Shown: positions 17,154 to 25,982, counted from the stretch's first letter. The stretch is DNA of 64,000 nt from Roseburia hominis (GCA_021771815.1 JAETOE010000013.1:19475-83474); one strand, 5' to 3'. A program made the numbers and translations. Notes: generated by a model from the sequence alone, not told the origin.

Positions 17154-17159
17154 TACAAA

Positions 17160-17540
17160 ATGAGTAACAAACCCCGTATATTGGCGGTAGATGATAATGC
17201 AATCAGTCTTAAGGCGATCGATCAGGCGCTTCAGAGCGGGTATGAAGTGATTCCCGTAAATTCGGGAGATCGCGCCATACGTTATCTTATGTCTGAGAAA
17301 CCGGATCTGGTCTTGCTGGATGTACAGATGGCGGACAAGGATGGGATCGAGACATTAAGGGAACTTCGCACGATGAAGAATGGCGAAGATCTTCCGGTCA
17401 TTATGCTTACATCCCAAAACGACAAAGACACCGTACTTCAAAGCTCTAAGCTTGGAATTGATGATTATGTGTTGAAGCCGTTCGACTCTAATAAATTGCT
17501 GGCGCGTGTGGACCAGACACTGAAGAATGCGGGGAAATAG
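17160..17540 (+). CDS. Stand-alone CheY-like response regulator receiver
   Basis: A 126-aa single receiver domain with acidic pair Asp11-Asp12 (AVDDN), phospho-acceptor Asp54 in LVLLDVQMADKDG, Thr in MLTSQ and Lys in VLKPFD. No output domain is attached, so it works by protein contact, in a relay or as a phosphate sink. It begins 6 bp after the 7TM kinase gene and is probably phosphorylated from that kinase's HPt His809. Confidence 0.9.
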   Translation: MSNKPRILAVDDNAISLKAIDQALQSGYEVIPVNSGDRAIRYLMSEKPDLVLLDVQMADKDGIETLRELRTMKNGEDLPVIMLTSQNDKDTVLQSSKLGIDDYVLKPFDSNKLLARVDQTLKNAGK

Positions 17541-17697
17541 GAGGATGGACAAGTAAGTAATCAATGAGGAGAAGTCCGAAGGAATGATTGCCGCCTTGCA
17601 GTGTGGTAAGGCGGCGCATTAATTGACAAAAAAAGCAGGATAAAGGAATCTGGTGTCGCAAGGGCAGCAGGACTTTGAAAACTGGAAATATCGTAAA

Positions 17698-17725
17698 AAC
17701 ATCCCGAAAATCGGGATGTTTTTTT
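17698..17725 (+). terminator. Terminator after the kinase-receiver pair
   Basis: AACATCCCGA / TCGGGATGTT with a 3-nt loop (AAA) and a T-run to 17725. The rest of the 17541-17986 gap holds a GC-rich stem near 17591-17619 without a T-run and the promoter at 17859. Confidence 0.9.
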
Positions 17726-17858
17726 GTTGAGGCTGTCCAGTTCTATTTTAGCACGCCAACGCATAGCTATGAACTATTTGATACGGAAAGCGGCGCTGTA
17801 GTTGTTTTTTATGGAGAAATTTTAAGAAAATTTTTGTGGCATTTTATGAATAGAGAAT

Positions 17859-17886
17859 TTGACTTTTGGCCATAATCTAGTATGAT
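17859..17886 (+). promoter_or_regulatory. Promoter of the SleB-type hydrolase gene
   Basis: TTGACT (17859-17864), 16-bp spacer, TATGAT (17881-17886). It gives a leader of about 95 nt to the chosen ATG at 17987. Confidence 0.6.
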
Positions 17887-17986
17887 GGAACAACGAATGC
17901 GAAAGCATTTCTGTTCTGTAATGCGTCATGGCGGACGACGTCATGCGCTTTATATAGATCGTATCATTCTTGAGGAAAGGAGCAAA

Positions 17987-18856
17987 ATGAAGCAAAAAAT
18001 ATTGGACGTGACAGTGCTGTGCATTTTCTGCATTTGTCTCAGTGTTACGGCCAACATTGAGGAAAAGAGTGCCGGACCAGCCTGCGCCAAAGTGCAGGAG
18101 GGAAGCGACAAGTCACTGGCAGACCAAAATGCGCTGCCGGTTGCGGGCGTAAGCCGTGCTTTATCCGCTTATTCATTTACGACAGAATCGGATGAGAAAA
18201 CAGGAATTTCGAAAAAACAGATAACATTGGTAGCAACAGCCGAAAATAAGGACGGTGACGAAGCAGTCACAAGACAAGATAGAGAGGAAGAGAAAGAAAC
18301 CGTAAGCGAGACGATTCCGGCGGGGTTGGCAGCGCCTGCCACAAAGACCACTGCGGACGAGACGATTCCGGCAGGGATGGCAGAGCCCGCGGTAAAGAAC
18401 ACCGCAGACGAGACGGTTCCGCCAGAGCTGGCGGAGCCTGCGGTAAAGATCGTCGGGGACGAGGCGGCGGAAGCGCTCGGCCGAAGGACGTGCAATCGTT
18501 GGGATATCACGCTTTCACAGGAGGAGATCGACCTTCTGGCAAAAATCGTCTGGCTTGAATCCCGCGGGGAACCCGTCGAGGGACAGGAAGCCGTGGTGGA
18601 GGTCGTTTTTAACCGGATGACCTCCGGTAAATACCCGACCACCGTATATGAGGTGCTTAGTCAGGGAAATCCCGTACAGTTCTGTTCGTGGAAGGACAAG
18701 GATCGTGCAGAACCTACGGAAAAAGAATATCAATCCATCCAGAATGTACTGGATGGAAAAACAAGCATATTAAGAAATGATACACTATACTTTTCCACGG
18801 AGCCGCTCACGTCGCGCATTGACAGGCAGATCGGCGGACATAGCTTCTGTTACTAG
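17987..18856 (+). CDS. Cell wall hydrolase with SleB (Hydrolase_2) domain
   Basis: Exported 289-aa protein. The ATG at 17987 has GAGGAAAGGAGC in front and opens a signal sequence (MKQKILDVTVLCIFCICLSV), which rules out the longer frame from 17882. A low-complexity linker follows, with three imperfect 18-residue repeats around ETIPAGxAEPAVKxTAD. The C-terminal 120 residues match the SleB/CwlJ-type domain: LLAKIVWLESRGEPVEGQEA with the catalytic Glu, VVFNRM, and the closing IGGHSFCY. It probably cuts cortex or wall peptidoglycan as a lytic transglycosylase. The domain occurs in vegetative as well as spore proteins, so a germination role is not proven. Confidence 0.85.
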   Translation: MKQKILDVTVLCIFCICLSVTANIEEKSAGPACAKVQEGSDKSLADQNALPVAGVSRALSAYSFTTESDEKTGISKKQITLVATAENKDGDEAVTRQDREEEKETVSETIPAGLAAPATKTTADETIPAGMAEPAVKNTADETVPPELAEPAVKIVGDEAAEALGRRTCNRWDITLSQEEIDLLAKIVWLESRGEPVEGQEAVVEVVFNRMTSGKYPTTVYEVLSQGNPVQFCSWKDKDRAEPTEKEYQSIQNVLDGKTSILRNDTLYFSTEPLTSRIDRQIGGHSFCY

Positions 18857-18889
18857 AAGTGTTGGCTGGAATGGCGAAGAGGGAAAGAA

Positions 18890-18934
18890 AGCAGACAGAC
18901 ATCAGTCCATTGACCGATGTCTGTCTGCTTTTTT
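18890..18934. terminator. Bidirectional terminator between convergent genes
   Basis: AGCAGACAGACATC (18890-18903) / GATGTCTGTCTGCT (18916-18929) is a perfect 14-bp stem with a 12-nt loop, T-run on the right and A-rich on the left. The right arm and loop are also the last codons and stop of the minus-strand AraC gene. Confidence 0.9.
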
Positions 18935-19795
18935 GCCGTTTCTGTATTCATACGGCGTACAGCCCACAATTTTCTTGAACTGGCGGTTAAAGTTGGACAG
19001 GTTGGTATAGCCGCAGTCCAAAGAGATGTCGGATATCATCTTGTCTGTTTCCGAGAGCGCTTCGCAGGCGGCGTTGATCCGAAGCTGTGTCAGGTGTTCG
19101 ATCGCGCTCACACCGACGGCGTTCTTAAAGCTGCTCATAAAATAACTCTTGCTCAGATGCAGGAGTCCGGCAAGCTGATCGATGGAAAGATCTTCGTGGA
19201 AATTCGCGGACATATATTCCAGGACCGGGCGGATTCGTTCGCTGCAGCTTTGTTCGGCATCCTGACGACAGATGATGGCGTCGCTTGTTTCCAGAAGCCA
19301 GAATAGCCGCAGCAGTTCACTTTTGAGCAAAAGATCCTGTCTCGACCGGTTCGTCTTCGCGCAGCGGAAAATCAGATCCGCCGATTTCATGAATTCGGGA
19401 TAGGTGTCTGCCCCGGGGCGGATCGGTATCTGAATCCTGATGCTGCCGTTTATGAGGGGGTAGATACATTCGGCAGTGCATCTGTCGTTGCTGCCCATGC
19501 CAAGCATTGCGGGGTGAAATACAAGCGCGTCATAGATGAGTTCGTCCGCTCCGTCCGGGTATGCCGCGTGGAGCATATTCGGGGGCAGAATCACCAAATC
19601 CCCTTCCCTTGCGGTGAATTTGTCGTCGCCGCAAATAAATTCGCCGCTTCCGCGCAGAATGCAGTCGATTTCAAATTCGTTGTGCCAGTGCATCGGTACG
19701 TTTGCGAAATATTCCGGGAGACGGCATTCATAATAGCTGTACGGTACGAGCGTCGTGCTGTGCTGTTTCTTTTCCCTTGCTGCCGGATGGTGCAT
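18902..19795 (-). CDS. AraC family regulator with N-terminal cupin
   Basis: A 297-aa regulator. Residues about 20-100 form an AraC-type sugar-binding cupin (HWHNEFEIDCILRGSGEFI, then VILPPNMLHAAYPDG). The C-terminal 100 residues contain two helix-turn-helix motifs (LSIDQLAGLLHLSKSYFMSS and ISLDCGYTNLSNFNRQFKKI) ending GCTPYEYR. GGGGAGGG lies about 12 bp before the ATG. It is divergent from the GH31 gene and 271 bp from it, so it is a candidate regulator of that promoter. Its last residues KKADRHRSMD are encoded by the terminator hairpin and look like an added tail. Confidence 0.88.
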   Translation of the reverse strand: MHHPAAREKKQHSTTLVPYSYYECRLPEYFANVPMHWHNEFEIDCILRGSGEFICGDDKFTAREGDLVILPPNMLHAAYPDGADELIYDALVFHPAMLGMGSNDRCTAECIYPLINGSIRIQIPIRPGADTYPEFMKSADLIFRCAKTNRSRQDLLLKSELLRLFWLLETSDAIICRQDAEQSCSERIRPVLEYMSANFHEDLSIDQLAGLLHLSKSYFMSSFKNAVGVSAIEHLTQLRINAACEALSETDKMISDISLDCGYTNLSNFNRQFKKIVGCTPYEYRNGKKADRHRSMD

Positions 19796-19871
19796 GGTGG
19801 CTTATCCCTCCCCTAAAGTAGGATAGTATTATTTATCAGTAACATTTCAGTAGTTATTTCCATGGTATAAA

Positions 19872-19906
19872 TGCTATAATGTCTTATAACGTCGATAGAC
19901 ATTATA
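19872..19906 (+). promoter_or_regulatory. Extended -10 promoter overlapped by an inverted-repeat operator (GH31 gene)
   Basis: TGCTATAAT (19872-19880) is a perfect extended -10 element. The left operator arm TATAATGTCT (19875-19884) shares its TATAAT and is matched by the inverted AGACATTATA (19897-19906) after 12 bp. The palindrome covers the expected start point, the layout of a repressor site. No good -35 is seen, as expected for an extended -10 promoter. The binding regulator is unknown. Confidence 0.6.
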
Positions 19907-19907
19907 A

Positions 19908-19998
19908 GCGCCAAAGCGCGCATGGATCGCTCACGGCGAATGTCATGTGCAAAGCGGCGCCAAGTGCGCATCGGTCGCCCACGGCGAATGCCAAGTGC
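19908..19998 (+). repeat. Imperfect tandem duplication (about 42 bp, period 49) in the GH31 leader
   Basis: Copy 1 at 19908-19950 and copy 2 at 19957-19998 share GCGCCAA, GCGCAT, GGTCGC/GATCGC, CACGGCGAATG and GTGC. Both are GC-rich in an otherwise AT-rich leader. They lie between the promoter and the ribosome site at 20049-20056, so they are transcribed. Function is unknown. Confidence 0.7.
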
Positions 19999-20066
19999 GG
20001 GGCATATGGTATTATATCATCATAGGGCATTTACTTCAAGCAGTCACAAGGAGGGTAAGAGAAATC

Positions 20067-22091
20067 ATGAGATTTGAGAACGATCACGGGGCATTGGTTT
20101 TTTATCATCAGGGGGAAACGGTACGAATCGAAGCGTGGGGGAAGGATGCATTGCGTGTGCGTTCCACCATGTTTTCCCAATTTACGGGAAATGACTGGGC
20201 GCTGACCGAGGAAGTGGCAGACAGCCAGGCAACCGTTACAATCGAGGAGGAGCCGCACTGGGTCGGAGACGGCACGACGGACACAAGAGAGATTGCTGCG
20301 ATCACGAACGGGCGTATCAGGGCAGTCGTAAATTTTGTCGGCATTATTTCTTATTATAAAGATGATAAATTGGTACTGCGCGAATATTTCCGCTCGTACG
20401 ACGGAACGCTCTCAAAGGAGAGCAGATGTCTTAAGGTAGTCAACCGCGAGTGGAAGGGTATCATCGGGGGCAGCGACTATTCGTTGAATCTGAAATTTGA
20501 GAGCAGCAGGGACGAGAAGATTTTCGGAATGGGACAGTACCAGCAGGCGGATATGGACTTAAAGGGCTGCGTGCTTGAGCTTGCACAGCGCAATTCCCAG
20601 ATTTCCGTGCCGTTTGCCGTATCGTCTCTCGGTTATGGATTTCTGTGGAATAATCCGGCGGTGGGACGCGTCACCTTCGGCAAAAACTATTCCGAGTGGA
20701 TTGCAAGATCGACGAAGGAGATGGACTACTGGATCACCGCGGCGGATACGCCCAAGGAGATTCTTGCCAATTACACGGCGGTGACGGGACACGCGGAAAT
20801 GTTTCCGGAAGATTTGATGGGTTTGTGGCAGTGTAAGCTGCGCTACAGGACGCAGGATGAGGTATTGACGGTCGCGAGACAGTATCAGAAGGAAGGTATC
20901 AAGATCGACCAGATCGTCATTGATTTTTTTCATTGGACGGTGCAGGGCGATTGGAAGTTTGATGAGAAATACTGGCCCGACCCGAAGGCGATGGTAGATG
21001 AACTTCATGCGATGGGAATCAAGGTCATCGTGTCCGTGTGGCCGTCGGTTGACCGCAAGAGTGAGAATTTCTGGCCGATGATGGAAAAGGGGCTGCTCAT
21101 TAAGACGGAGCGCGGCGCCGCCCAGACGTACGATTATCAGGGAGACTGCGTGGAGATTGACCCGTTCAACCCTAAGACGCGGCAGTATGTATGGGAAGTG
21201 TGCAAGAAAAATTATTACGATTTCGGCATAGATGCGTTCTGGCTTGACAACTCCGAGCCGGATTACGGCGTCTATGATTTTGAAAATTACCGTTACTGCG
21301 ACGGTCCGGCGCTCCAGATCAGCAATATTTATCCGCAGATGTACAGCCGCGTATTTTATGATGAGATGAGCAGACTTGGGAATGGTCCGGTCGTGAATCT
21401 GCTCCGCTGTGCGTGGGCAGGCTCCCAGAAGTACGGCAATGTGGTCTGGTCGGGCGACGTGCCGAGTACCTTTGAGGCTTTTGCAGATCAGTTGCAGTGC
21501 GGTCTTAACATGGGACTTGCGGGTATTCCATGGTGGACGACTGATGTAGGAGGATTTATGACGGATGACGTAGGCGATCCTGATTTCCGTCAGCTTTTGA
21601 TCCGGTGGTATCAGTTCGCAGTCTACTCCGCAGTGCTTCGTATGCATGGCGACCGCGGCCCGTACAATATTCCGGCGTTGGATGAGCGGGACTGGGGCGG
21701 CGGATATCTGCACACAGGTCAGCCGAACGAGCTTTGGAGCTACGGTGAGGACAATTATGCGATCATGAAGAAGTACTACGATATCCGTATTTCCATGCAT
21801 GATTACATAAAGAAATTATATGAGGAAGCGCACGTGAACGGCTCTCCGCTGATTCGCGCCATGTTCTATGAGTTCCCTCGGGACGGCAGGTGCTGGGAGC
21901 TTCAGGATCAGTATATGTTCGGCGACAAATATCTGGTCGCACCGATTCTGCATCTGAATCAGTTCGAGCGCGAGGTATATTTGCCCGAGGGCAGATGGAA
22001 GCTTACTTCCACCGGGGAGACCTACGACGGAAGCTGCACCGTCACAGTGGCTGCACCGATTGAGTATATGCCGGTATTTGAGAGAATGTAG
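20067..22091 (+). CDS. GH31 glycosidase, probable alpha-xylosidase
   Basis: Retaining alpha-glycosidase of 674 aa from the ATG at 20067. AAGGAGGGTAAG precedes it, and the upstream frame from 19947 runs through the repeat, so it is not coding. The N-terminal beta domain spans about 1-240 and the catalytic barrel contains the nucleophile Asp394 in FWLDNSEPDY and the acid/base Asp464 in WSGDVPSTFEAF. The C-terminal beta domain ends IEYMPVFERM. No signal peptide, so cytoplasmic. The FWLD-x-x-EPD nucleophile motif fits alpha-xylosidase-like GH31 members better than classic alpha-glucosidases, but specificity needs assay. The stop codon lies 4 bp before the next AraC gene. Confidence 0.85.
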   Translation: MRFENDHGALVFYHQGETVRIEAWGKDALRVRSTMFSQFTGNDWALTEEVADSQATVTIEEEPHWVGDGTTDTREIAAITNGRIRAVVNFVGIISYYKDDKLVLREYFRSYDGTLSKESRCLKVVNREWKGIIGGSDYSLNLKFESSRDEKIFGMGQYQQADMDLKGCVLELAQRNSQISVPFAVSSLGYGFLWNNPAVGRVTFGKNYSEWIARSTKEMDYWITAADTPKEILANYTAVTGHAEMFPEDLMGLWQCKLRYRTQDEVLTVARQYQKEGIKIDQIVIDFFHWTVQGDWKFDEKYWPDPKAMVDELHAMGIKVIVSVWPSVDRKSENFWPMMEKGLLIKTERGAAQTYDYQGDCVEIDPFNPKTRQYVWEVCKKNYYDFGIDAFWLDNSEPDYGVYDFENYRYCDGPALQISNIYPQMYSRVFYDEMSRLGNGPVVNLLRCAWAGSQKYGNVVWSGDVPSTFEAFADQLQCGLNMGLAGIPWWTTDVGGFMTDDVGDPDFRQLLIRWYQFAVYSAVLRMHGDRGPYNIPALDERDWGGGYLHTGQPNELWSYGEDNYAIMKKYYDIRISMHDYIKKLYEEAHVNGSPLIRAMFYEFPRDGRCWELQDQYMFGDKYLVAPILHLNQFEREVYLPEGRWKLTSTGETYDGSCTVTVAAPIEYMPVFERM

Positions 22092-22095
22092 GGCT

Positions 22096-23064
22096 ATGAG
22101 GGCGGAATTACTGGAAACGCTGCGGGAAATCACCCCGGAGGAACAGCGTATTATAGACGGAAAGAATGAAATCGAGCGGGAGCTATACGTCAGCAGCGAA
22201 GAGAATACCTTTGACGCGAAAAAGCTTCTGGAAAAAGGAAAGCTGATTACGGTCCGCCCACACACGCGGTTCGTGCATTTTCCGGCGCACACGCACAATT
22301 ACGTGGAAGTAATCTATATGTGCGCGGGCAGTACGAGGCATATCGTAAACGGCAATGAAGTCCTGCTGCAGCAGGGCGAATTGCTGTTTTTGAACCAGCA
22401 TGCCGTGCAGGAGATTTATCCGGCGGGGAAGGAGGATATCGCTGTCAATTTCATTATCCTGCCGGAATTTTTTGACGACGCGCTGCGCATGATGGAGGCG
22501 GAGGAAAATATGCTGCGCAGGTTCGTGATCGACTGCCTGCGCGGAAACAGCCAGTCGGCGGCGTATCTGCATTTCAAGGTGGCTGACGTTCTCCCGGTGC
22601 AGAATCTGGTGGAAAATCTGATCTGGACGATCCGAAATAAGCAGCCGAATAAGCGGAGCATCAATCAGGTCACGATGGGGCTTTTATTTCTGCAGCTTGT
22701 GAACCATATTGACCGTGTGGAGACAGACGGCGGCGACGAGAGCGGACGGCTGATCATGACGGTTCTTAGCTATATTGAGGAGCATTACCGTGACGGCGAA
22801 CTGTCGGAGCTTGCGGGGGAGCTGCACTACGATCTTTACTGGCTGTCGCGCGAGATCAAGCGGCGCACCGGAGCAACCTACACCGAGCTTGTGCAGGAGA
22901 AACGGCTCTCGCAGGCGGCGTATCTGCTCACAAATACGGCGATGTCCGTGATGGATATCGGGCTTGCGGTGGGATATGAGAATATGAGTTATTTTCACCG
23001 AATTTTCCAGAAGAAGTACGGTACGACACCGCGGAAGTACCGGGTGAGGGAGACGGGGGAGTAA
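22096..23064 (+). CDS. AraC family regulator, likely for the rhamnose genes
   Basis: A 322-aa regulator with an N-terminal cupin (HFPAHTHNYVEVIYMCAGST, GELLFLNQHAVQEIYPAG) and a C-terminal double helix-turn-helix (ELAGELHYDLYWLSREIKRR, DIGLAVGYENMSYFHRIFQK) ending GTTPRKYR. The ATG at 22096 lies 4 bp after the GH31 stop, which suggests translational coupling; an in-frame ATG at 22060 inside GH31 is less likely. The gene ends at a terminator just before rhaB, so it is expressed with GH31 and probably controls GH31, the rha genes or both. Confidence 0.85.
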   Translation: MRAELLETLREITPEEQRIIDGKNEIERELYVSSEENTFDAKKLLEKGKLITVRPHTRFVHFPAHTHNYVEVIYMCAGSTRHIVNGNEVLLQQGELLFLNQHAVQEIYPAGKEDIAVNFIILPEFFDDALRMMEAEENMLRRFVIDCLRGNSQSAAYLHFKVADVLPVQNLVENLIWTIRNKQPNKRSINQVTMGLLFLQLVNHIDRVETDGGDESGRLIMTVLSYIEEHYRDGELSELAGELHYDLYWLSREIKRRTGATYTELVQEKRLSQAAYLLTNTAMSVMDIGLAVGYENMSYFHRIFQKKYGTTPRKYRVRETGE

Positions 23065-23080
23065 GAATATGTTGCAAATC

Positions 23081-23114
23081 AGGACACTTTTTTACACAAA
23101 AAGTGTCCTTTTTT
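23081..23114 (+). terminator. Terminator after the araC-like gene
   Basis: AGGACACTTTTT / AAAAAGTGTCCT with a short loop (ACAC region) and a T-run to 23114. It separates GH31-AraC transcription from the rha operon. Confidence 0.93.
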
Positions 23115-23162
23115 ATTGCCTCATTTTCCGCTATCCTATAGACATACAAAGAGAGAACAACA

Positions 23163-23183
23163 TCCTGCGAAAATATCGCAGGA
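23163..23183 (+). promoter_or_regulatory. Small palindrome in the rhaB leader
   Basis: TCCTGCGA (23163-23170) / TCGCAGGA (23176-23183) with AAATA between. It lies 26 bp before the rhaB start. It may be an operator half-site pair or an mRNA stem. A possible promoter upstream (TTGCCT ... TATAGA) has a short 15-bp spacer and is not convincing. Confidence 0.45.
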
Positions 23184-23209
23184 GCCGGAAACAGGAAAGG
23201 AATGGGGAT

Positions 23210-24607
23210 ATGCAGACATATTATCTTGCGGTGGACATCGGGGCGTCCAGCGGCAGGCACATCTTAGGACATCTTTCTGACGGGAAAATGGTGCTTGAGG
23301 AGATACATCGTTTCCCGAACGGTATGACGGAGCGCGACGGCGCGCTGTGCTGGGATGTGGACGCGCTTTTTGCGGAGATTATCGCCGGAATGAAGAAATG
23401 CAAAGAGGCGGGGAAGATTCCGGCGGCGATGGGAATTGATACATGGGCGGTCGATTTCGTGCTGCTGGATGGGGAGGATAGGCGCATTGGAAATGCGGTC
23501 GGCTATCGTGACAAGCGTACGAGCGGAATCGACACGGAACTATATAAGACCGTCAGCGAGACGGAGCTTTACGGCAGGACCGGAATCCAGAAGCAGATTT
23601 TCAATACGATCTATCAGCTGGCGGCGGTGCAGAAACAGCATCCGGAATATCTGGCGAGAGCGAAGAGCCTTCTGATGATTCCCGAGTATTTCAATTTCCT
23701 TTTGACAGGGAAGAAGGCGGCAGAGTACACGAACGCGACGACGACGCAGCTCGTCGATCCGGATACAAAGGACTGGGATGTTACGCTGATGAAGCGGCTG
23801 GGCTACCCGGTGCATATTTTTCAGAAAATCCATAAGCCGGGCACGGCGCTCGGAAATCTGACGGAAGAAATCAAAAAGGAGGTCGGTTTCGACTGCAAGG
23901 TTATGCTTCCGGCGACGCACGATACGGGGTCCGCGGTGCTGGCGGTGCCGACCGACAAAGAGGATGCGATCTATATCAGTTCCGGCACATGGTCTTTGAT
24001 GGGGACGGAGCGCAGGACTGCGGATTGCAGCGAGGCGAGCCGCGTACACAATTTTACCAGTGAGGGCGGCTACGATTACCGTTTCCGCTATCTGAAAAAT
24101 ATCATGGGGCTGTGGATGATCCAGTCGGTGAGAAAGGAGCTTGCGCCGGGGCAGGGCTTTGGAGAAATCTGTGAGTCGGCGGCGCAGGCGAAAATCGCAT
24201 CGCTGGTAGACTGCAACGACGACCGTTTTCTTGCGCCGGACAATATGACGAAGGAAGTGCAGAAAGCGTGTGAGGAGACAGGGCAGCAGGTGCCGCAGGG
24301 AATCGCGGAGGTCGCAGCGGTCATTTACAATAGCCTTGCGGAATGCTATGCTAAGACGATTGTAGAAATCGAGGAGATGACAGGCGCAAAGTACGACAGC
24401 ATTCATATAGTCGGCGGCGGAGCGAATGCCGCGTACTTAAATGAACTGACGGCGAAGGCAACCGGGCGGACGGTGTACGCCGGACCGACGGAGGCGACCG
24501 CCATCGGGAATCTGGCGGCGCAGATGCTCGCGGACGATGTGTTTAAAGATCTGTGGGCGGCACGGAAATGTATTTTTGATTCGTTTGAGATCAAGATTTG
24601 GAGGTAA
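23210..24607 (+). CDS. rhaB: Rhamnulokinase
   Basis: Phosphorylates L-rhamnulose at O1 with ATP. FGGY-family kinase of 465 aa. The N-terminal phosphate motif is LAVDIGASSGR, the substrate-side motif GIDTWAVDFVLLDG, and the C-terminal ATP site contains HIVGGGANAAYLNELTA. The ATG at 23210 follows AAAGGAATGG; the longer frame from 23069 would run through the terminator. rhaA, rhaD and a lactaldehyde reductase follow on the same strand, so the full rhamnose pathway is present. Its stop codon lies 2 bp before the rhaA start. Confidence 0.93.
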   Translation: MQTYYLAVDIGASSGRHILGHLSDGKMVLEEIHRFPNGMTERDGALCWDVDALFAEIIAGMKKCKEAGKIPAAMGIDTWAVDFVLLDGEDRRIGNAVGYRDKRTSGIDTELYKTVSETELYGRTGIQKQIFNTIYQLAAVQKQHPEYLARAKSLLMIPEYFNFLLTGKKAAEYTNATTTQLVDPDTKDWDVTLMKRLGYPVHIFQKIHKPGTALGNLTEEIKKEVGFDCKVMLPATHDTGSAVLAVPTDKEDAIYISSGTWSLMGTERRTADCSEASRVHNFTSEGGYDYRFRYLKNIMGLWMIQSVRKELAPGQGFGEICESAAQAKIASLVDCNDDRFLAPDNMTKEVQKACEETGQQVPQGIAEVAAVIYNSLAECYAKTIVEIEEMTGAKYDSIHIVGGGANAAYLNELTAKATGRTVYAGPTEATAIGNLAAQMLADDVFKDLWAARKCIFDSFEIKIWR

Positions 24608-24609
24608 AT

Positions 24610-25866
24610 ATGACACAGAAAGAGAGATACGAAGCGGCAAAGGAAATGTATGCAAAGCTTGGCGTCGATACGGACGCGGCGATTGCAAAGTTAAAGGAAA
24701 TTCCGGTTTCCTTGCACTGCTGGCAGGGGGATGACGTGATCGGTTTCGACCATGACGGACCGCTCACCGGAGGCATCCAGACGACCGGAAATTATCCGGG
24801 CAAGGCGAAGACGCCGGAGGAATTGATGCAGGATATCGACGAGGTGCTCGCGCTTACGCCGGGAAAGAAAAAGCTGAACCTTCACGCATGCTACGCGATT
24901 TTTGAGGACGGTGAATTTGTTGACCGCGATAAGATCGAGCCGAAGCATTTTGCGAAATGGGTGGAATTTGCAAAGGCGCGGAACATGGGGATCGATTTCA
25001 ATCCGACGTTCTTCTCGCATGACAAGGTGAAGGACGGACTTACCTTATCCAGTCCCGACGAGGAGACGAGGCGCTTCTGGATCGAGCACGGCAAGGCGTG
25101 CATCCGTATTTCCGAATATTTTGCAAAAGAGACGGGTGTTCCCTGCGTCATGAATATCTGGACGGGGGACGGTGCGAAGGATATTCCGGCGGATCGTCTT
25201 GGACCGAGGGAGCGCTATAAGAGCGCGATCGAGGAGATTATCGCAGAGCCGCACGATTCGAAGCTTGTAAAGCCGTGTGTGGAATCGAAGGTGTTCGGTA
25301 TCGGCGTGGAGTCCTACACCGTGGGAAGCGCAGAGTTCGCGCTTTCCTTTGCGGCGACGCATGAGGGCTGCCTGCCGTTAATGGATAACGGTCATTATCA
25401 TCCGACCGAGGTGGTTTCCGATAAGATTCCGGCGCTGCTCGCCTTTTTCCCGGAAATCGCGCTTCATATTACGCGTCCGGTGCGTTGGGATTCCGACCAT
25501 GTCGTGCTCTTTGACGACGAGACGAGGGAGATGGCAAAAGAAATCGTAAGATGCGGCGCGATTGACCGCGTCAATATGGCGCTTGATTATTTTGATGCGA
25601 GCATCAACCGTATTTCTGCGTGGACGGTCGGCTTTAGAAGCTGGCAGAAGGCGCTTCTGTCCGCTCTTTGCTCGCCGGATGAGGATTTAAGGAAGCTGCA
25701 GGATGCGGCGGATTGGACAGAGCTTATGGTGCGTCAGGAGCAGATGAAGATGATGCCGTTCGGCGACGTGTGGGAGGAGTACTGTGTGCAGTGCGGCACT
25801 TCGGCAGACGCATGGTTCGACGAGGTAATGCGCTACGAGACGGAGGTACTTGCAAAGCGCGCGTAA
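24610..25866 (+). CDS. rhaA: L-rhamnose isomerase
   Basis: Interconverts L-rhamnose and L-rhamnulose, a metal-dependent TIM-barrel enzyme; 418 aa is the family's normal length. The family pattern is clear: HCWQGDDVIGFDHDGPLTGGIQ-like N-terminus (given here only in part), FNPTFFSHDKVKDGLTLS, LMDNGHYHPTE and the metal-site RWDSDHVV. The ATG at 24610 is preferred to a TTG at 24598 because GGAGG (24600-24604) fits it. That ribosome site lies inside the last codons of rhaB, so the two genes are translationally coupled. Confidence 0.95.
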   Translation: MTQKERYEAAKEMYAKLGVDTDAAIAKLKEIPVSLHCWQGDDVIGFDHDGPLTGGIQTTGNYPGKAKTPEELMQDIDEVLALTPGKKKLNLHACYAIFEDGEFVDRDKIEPKHFAKWVEFAKARNMGIDFNPTFFSHDKVKDGLTLSSPDEETRRFWIEHGKACIRISEYFAKETGVPCVMNIWTGDGAKDIPADRLGPRERYKSAIEEIIAEPHDSKLVKPCVESKVFGIGVESYTVGSAEFALSFAATHEGCLPLMDNGHYHPTEVVSDKIPALLAFFPEIALHITRPVRWDSDHVVLFDDETREMAKEIVRCGAIDRVNMALDYFDASINRISAWTVGFRSWQKALLSALCSPDEDLRKLQDAADWTELMVRQEQMKMMPFGDVWEEYCVQCGTSADAWFDEVMRYETEVLAKRA

Positions 25867-25892
25867 CTTGAAAAAATGCAGGACATACATAA

Positions 25893-25937
25893 GCGGTCTG
25901 CGGATGTATTCAAATGTGCGTCGGCTGCGCAGACCGC
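25893..25937 (+). other. Intercistronic hairpin between rhaA and rhaD
   Basis: GCGGTCTGCG (25893-25902) / CGCAGACCGC (25928-25937), a perfect 10-bp stem with a 25-nt loop and no T-run after it. It may protect rhaA mRNA or set the rhaA:rhaD ratio. Confidence 0.6.
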
Positions 25938-25982
25938 AAAAGTGTGAAAAGTGCTGTGAAGAAATAAACGGAGGAAACAGAA

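Noticed and set aside
20559..21800. Long 413-codon open frame antisense to the GH31 gene
   Set aside because: It is rich in His, Arg and Ile without any domain, has no ribosome site and lies wholly opposite a gene with catalytic residues intact; a product of codon bias.
23540..24406. 288-codon open frame antisense to rhaB
   Set aside because: Arg/Leu/His-rich shadow of rhaB with no family features or start signal.
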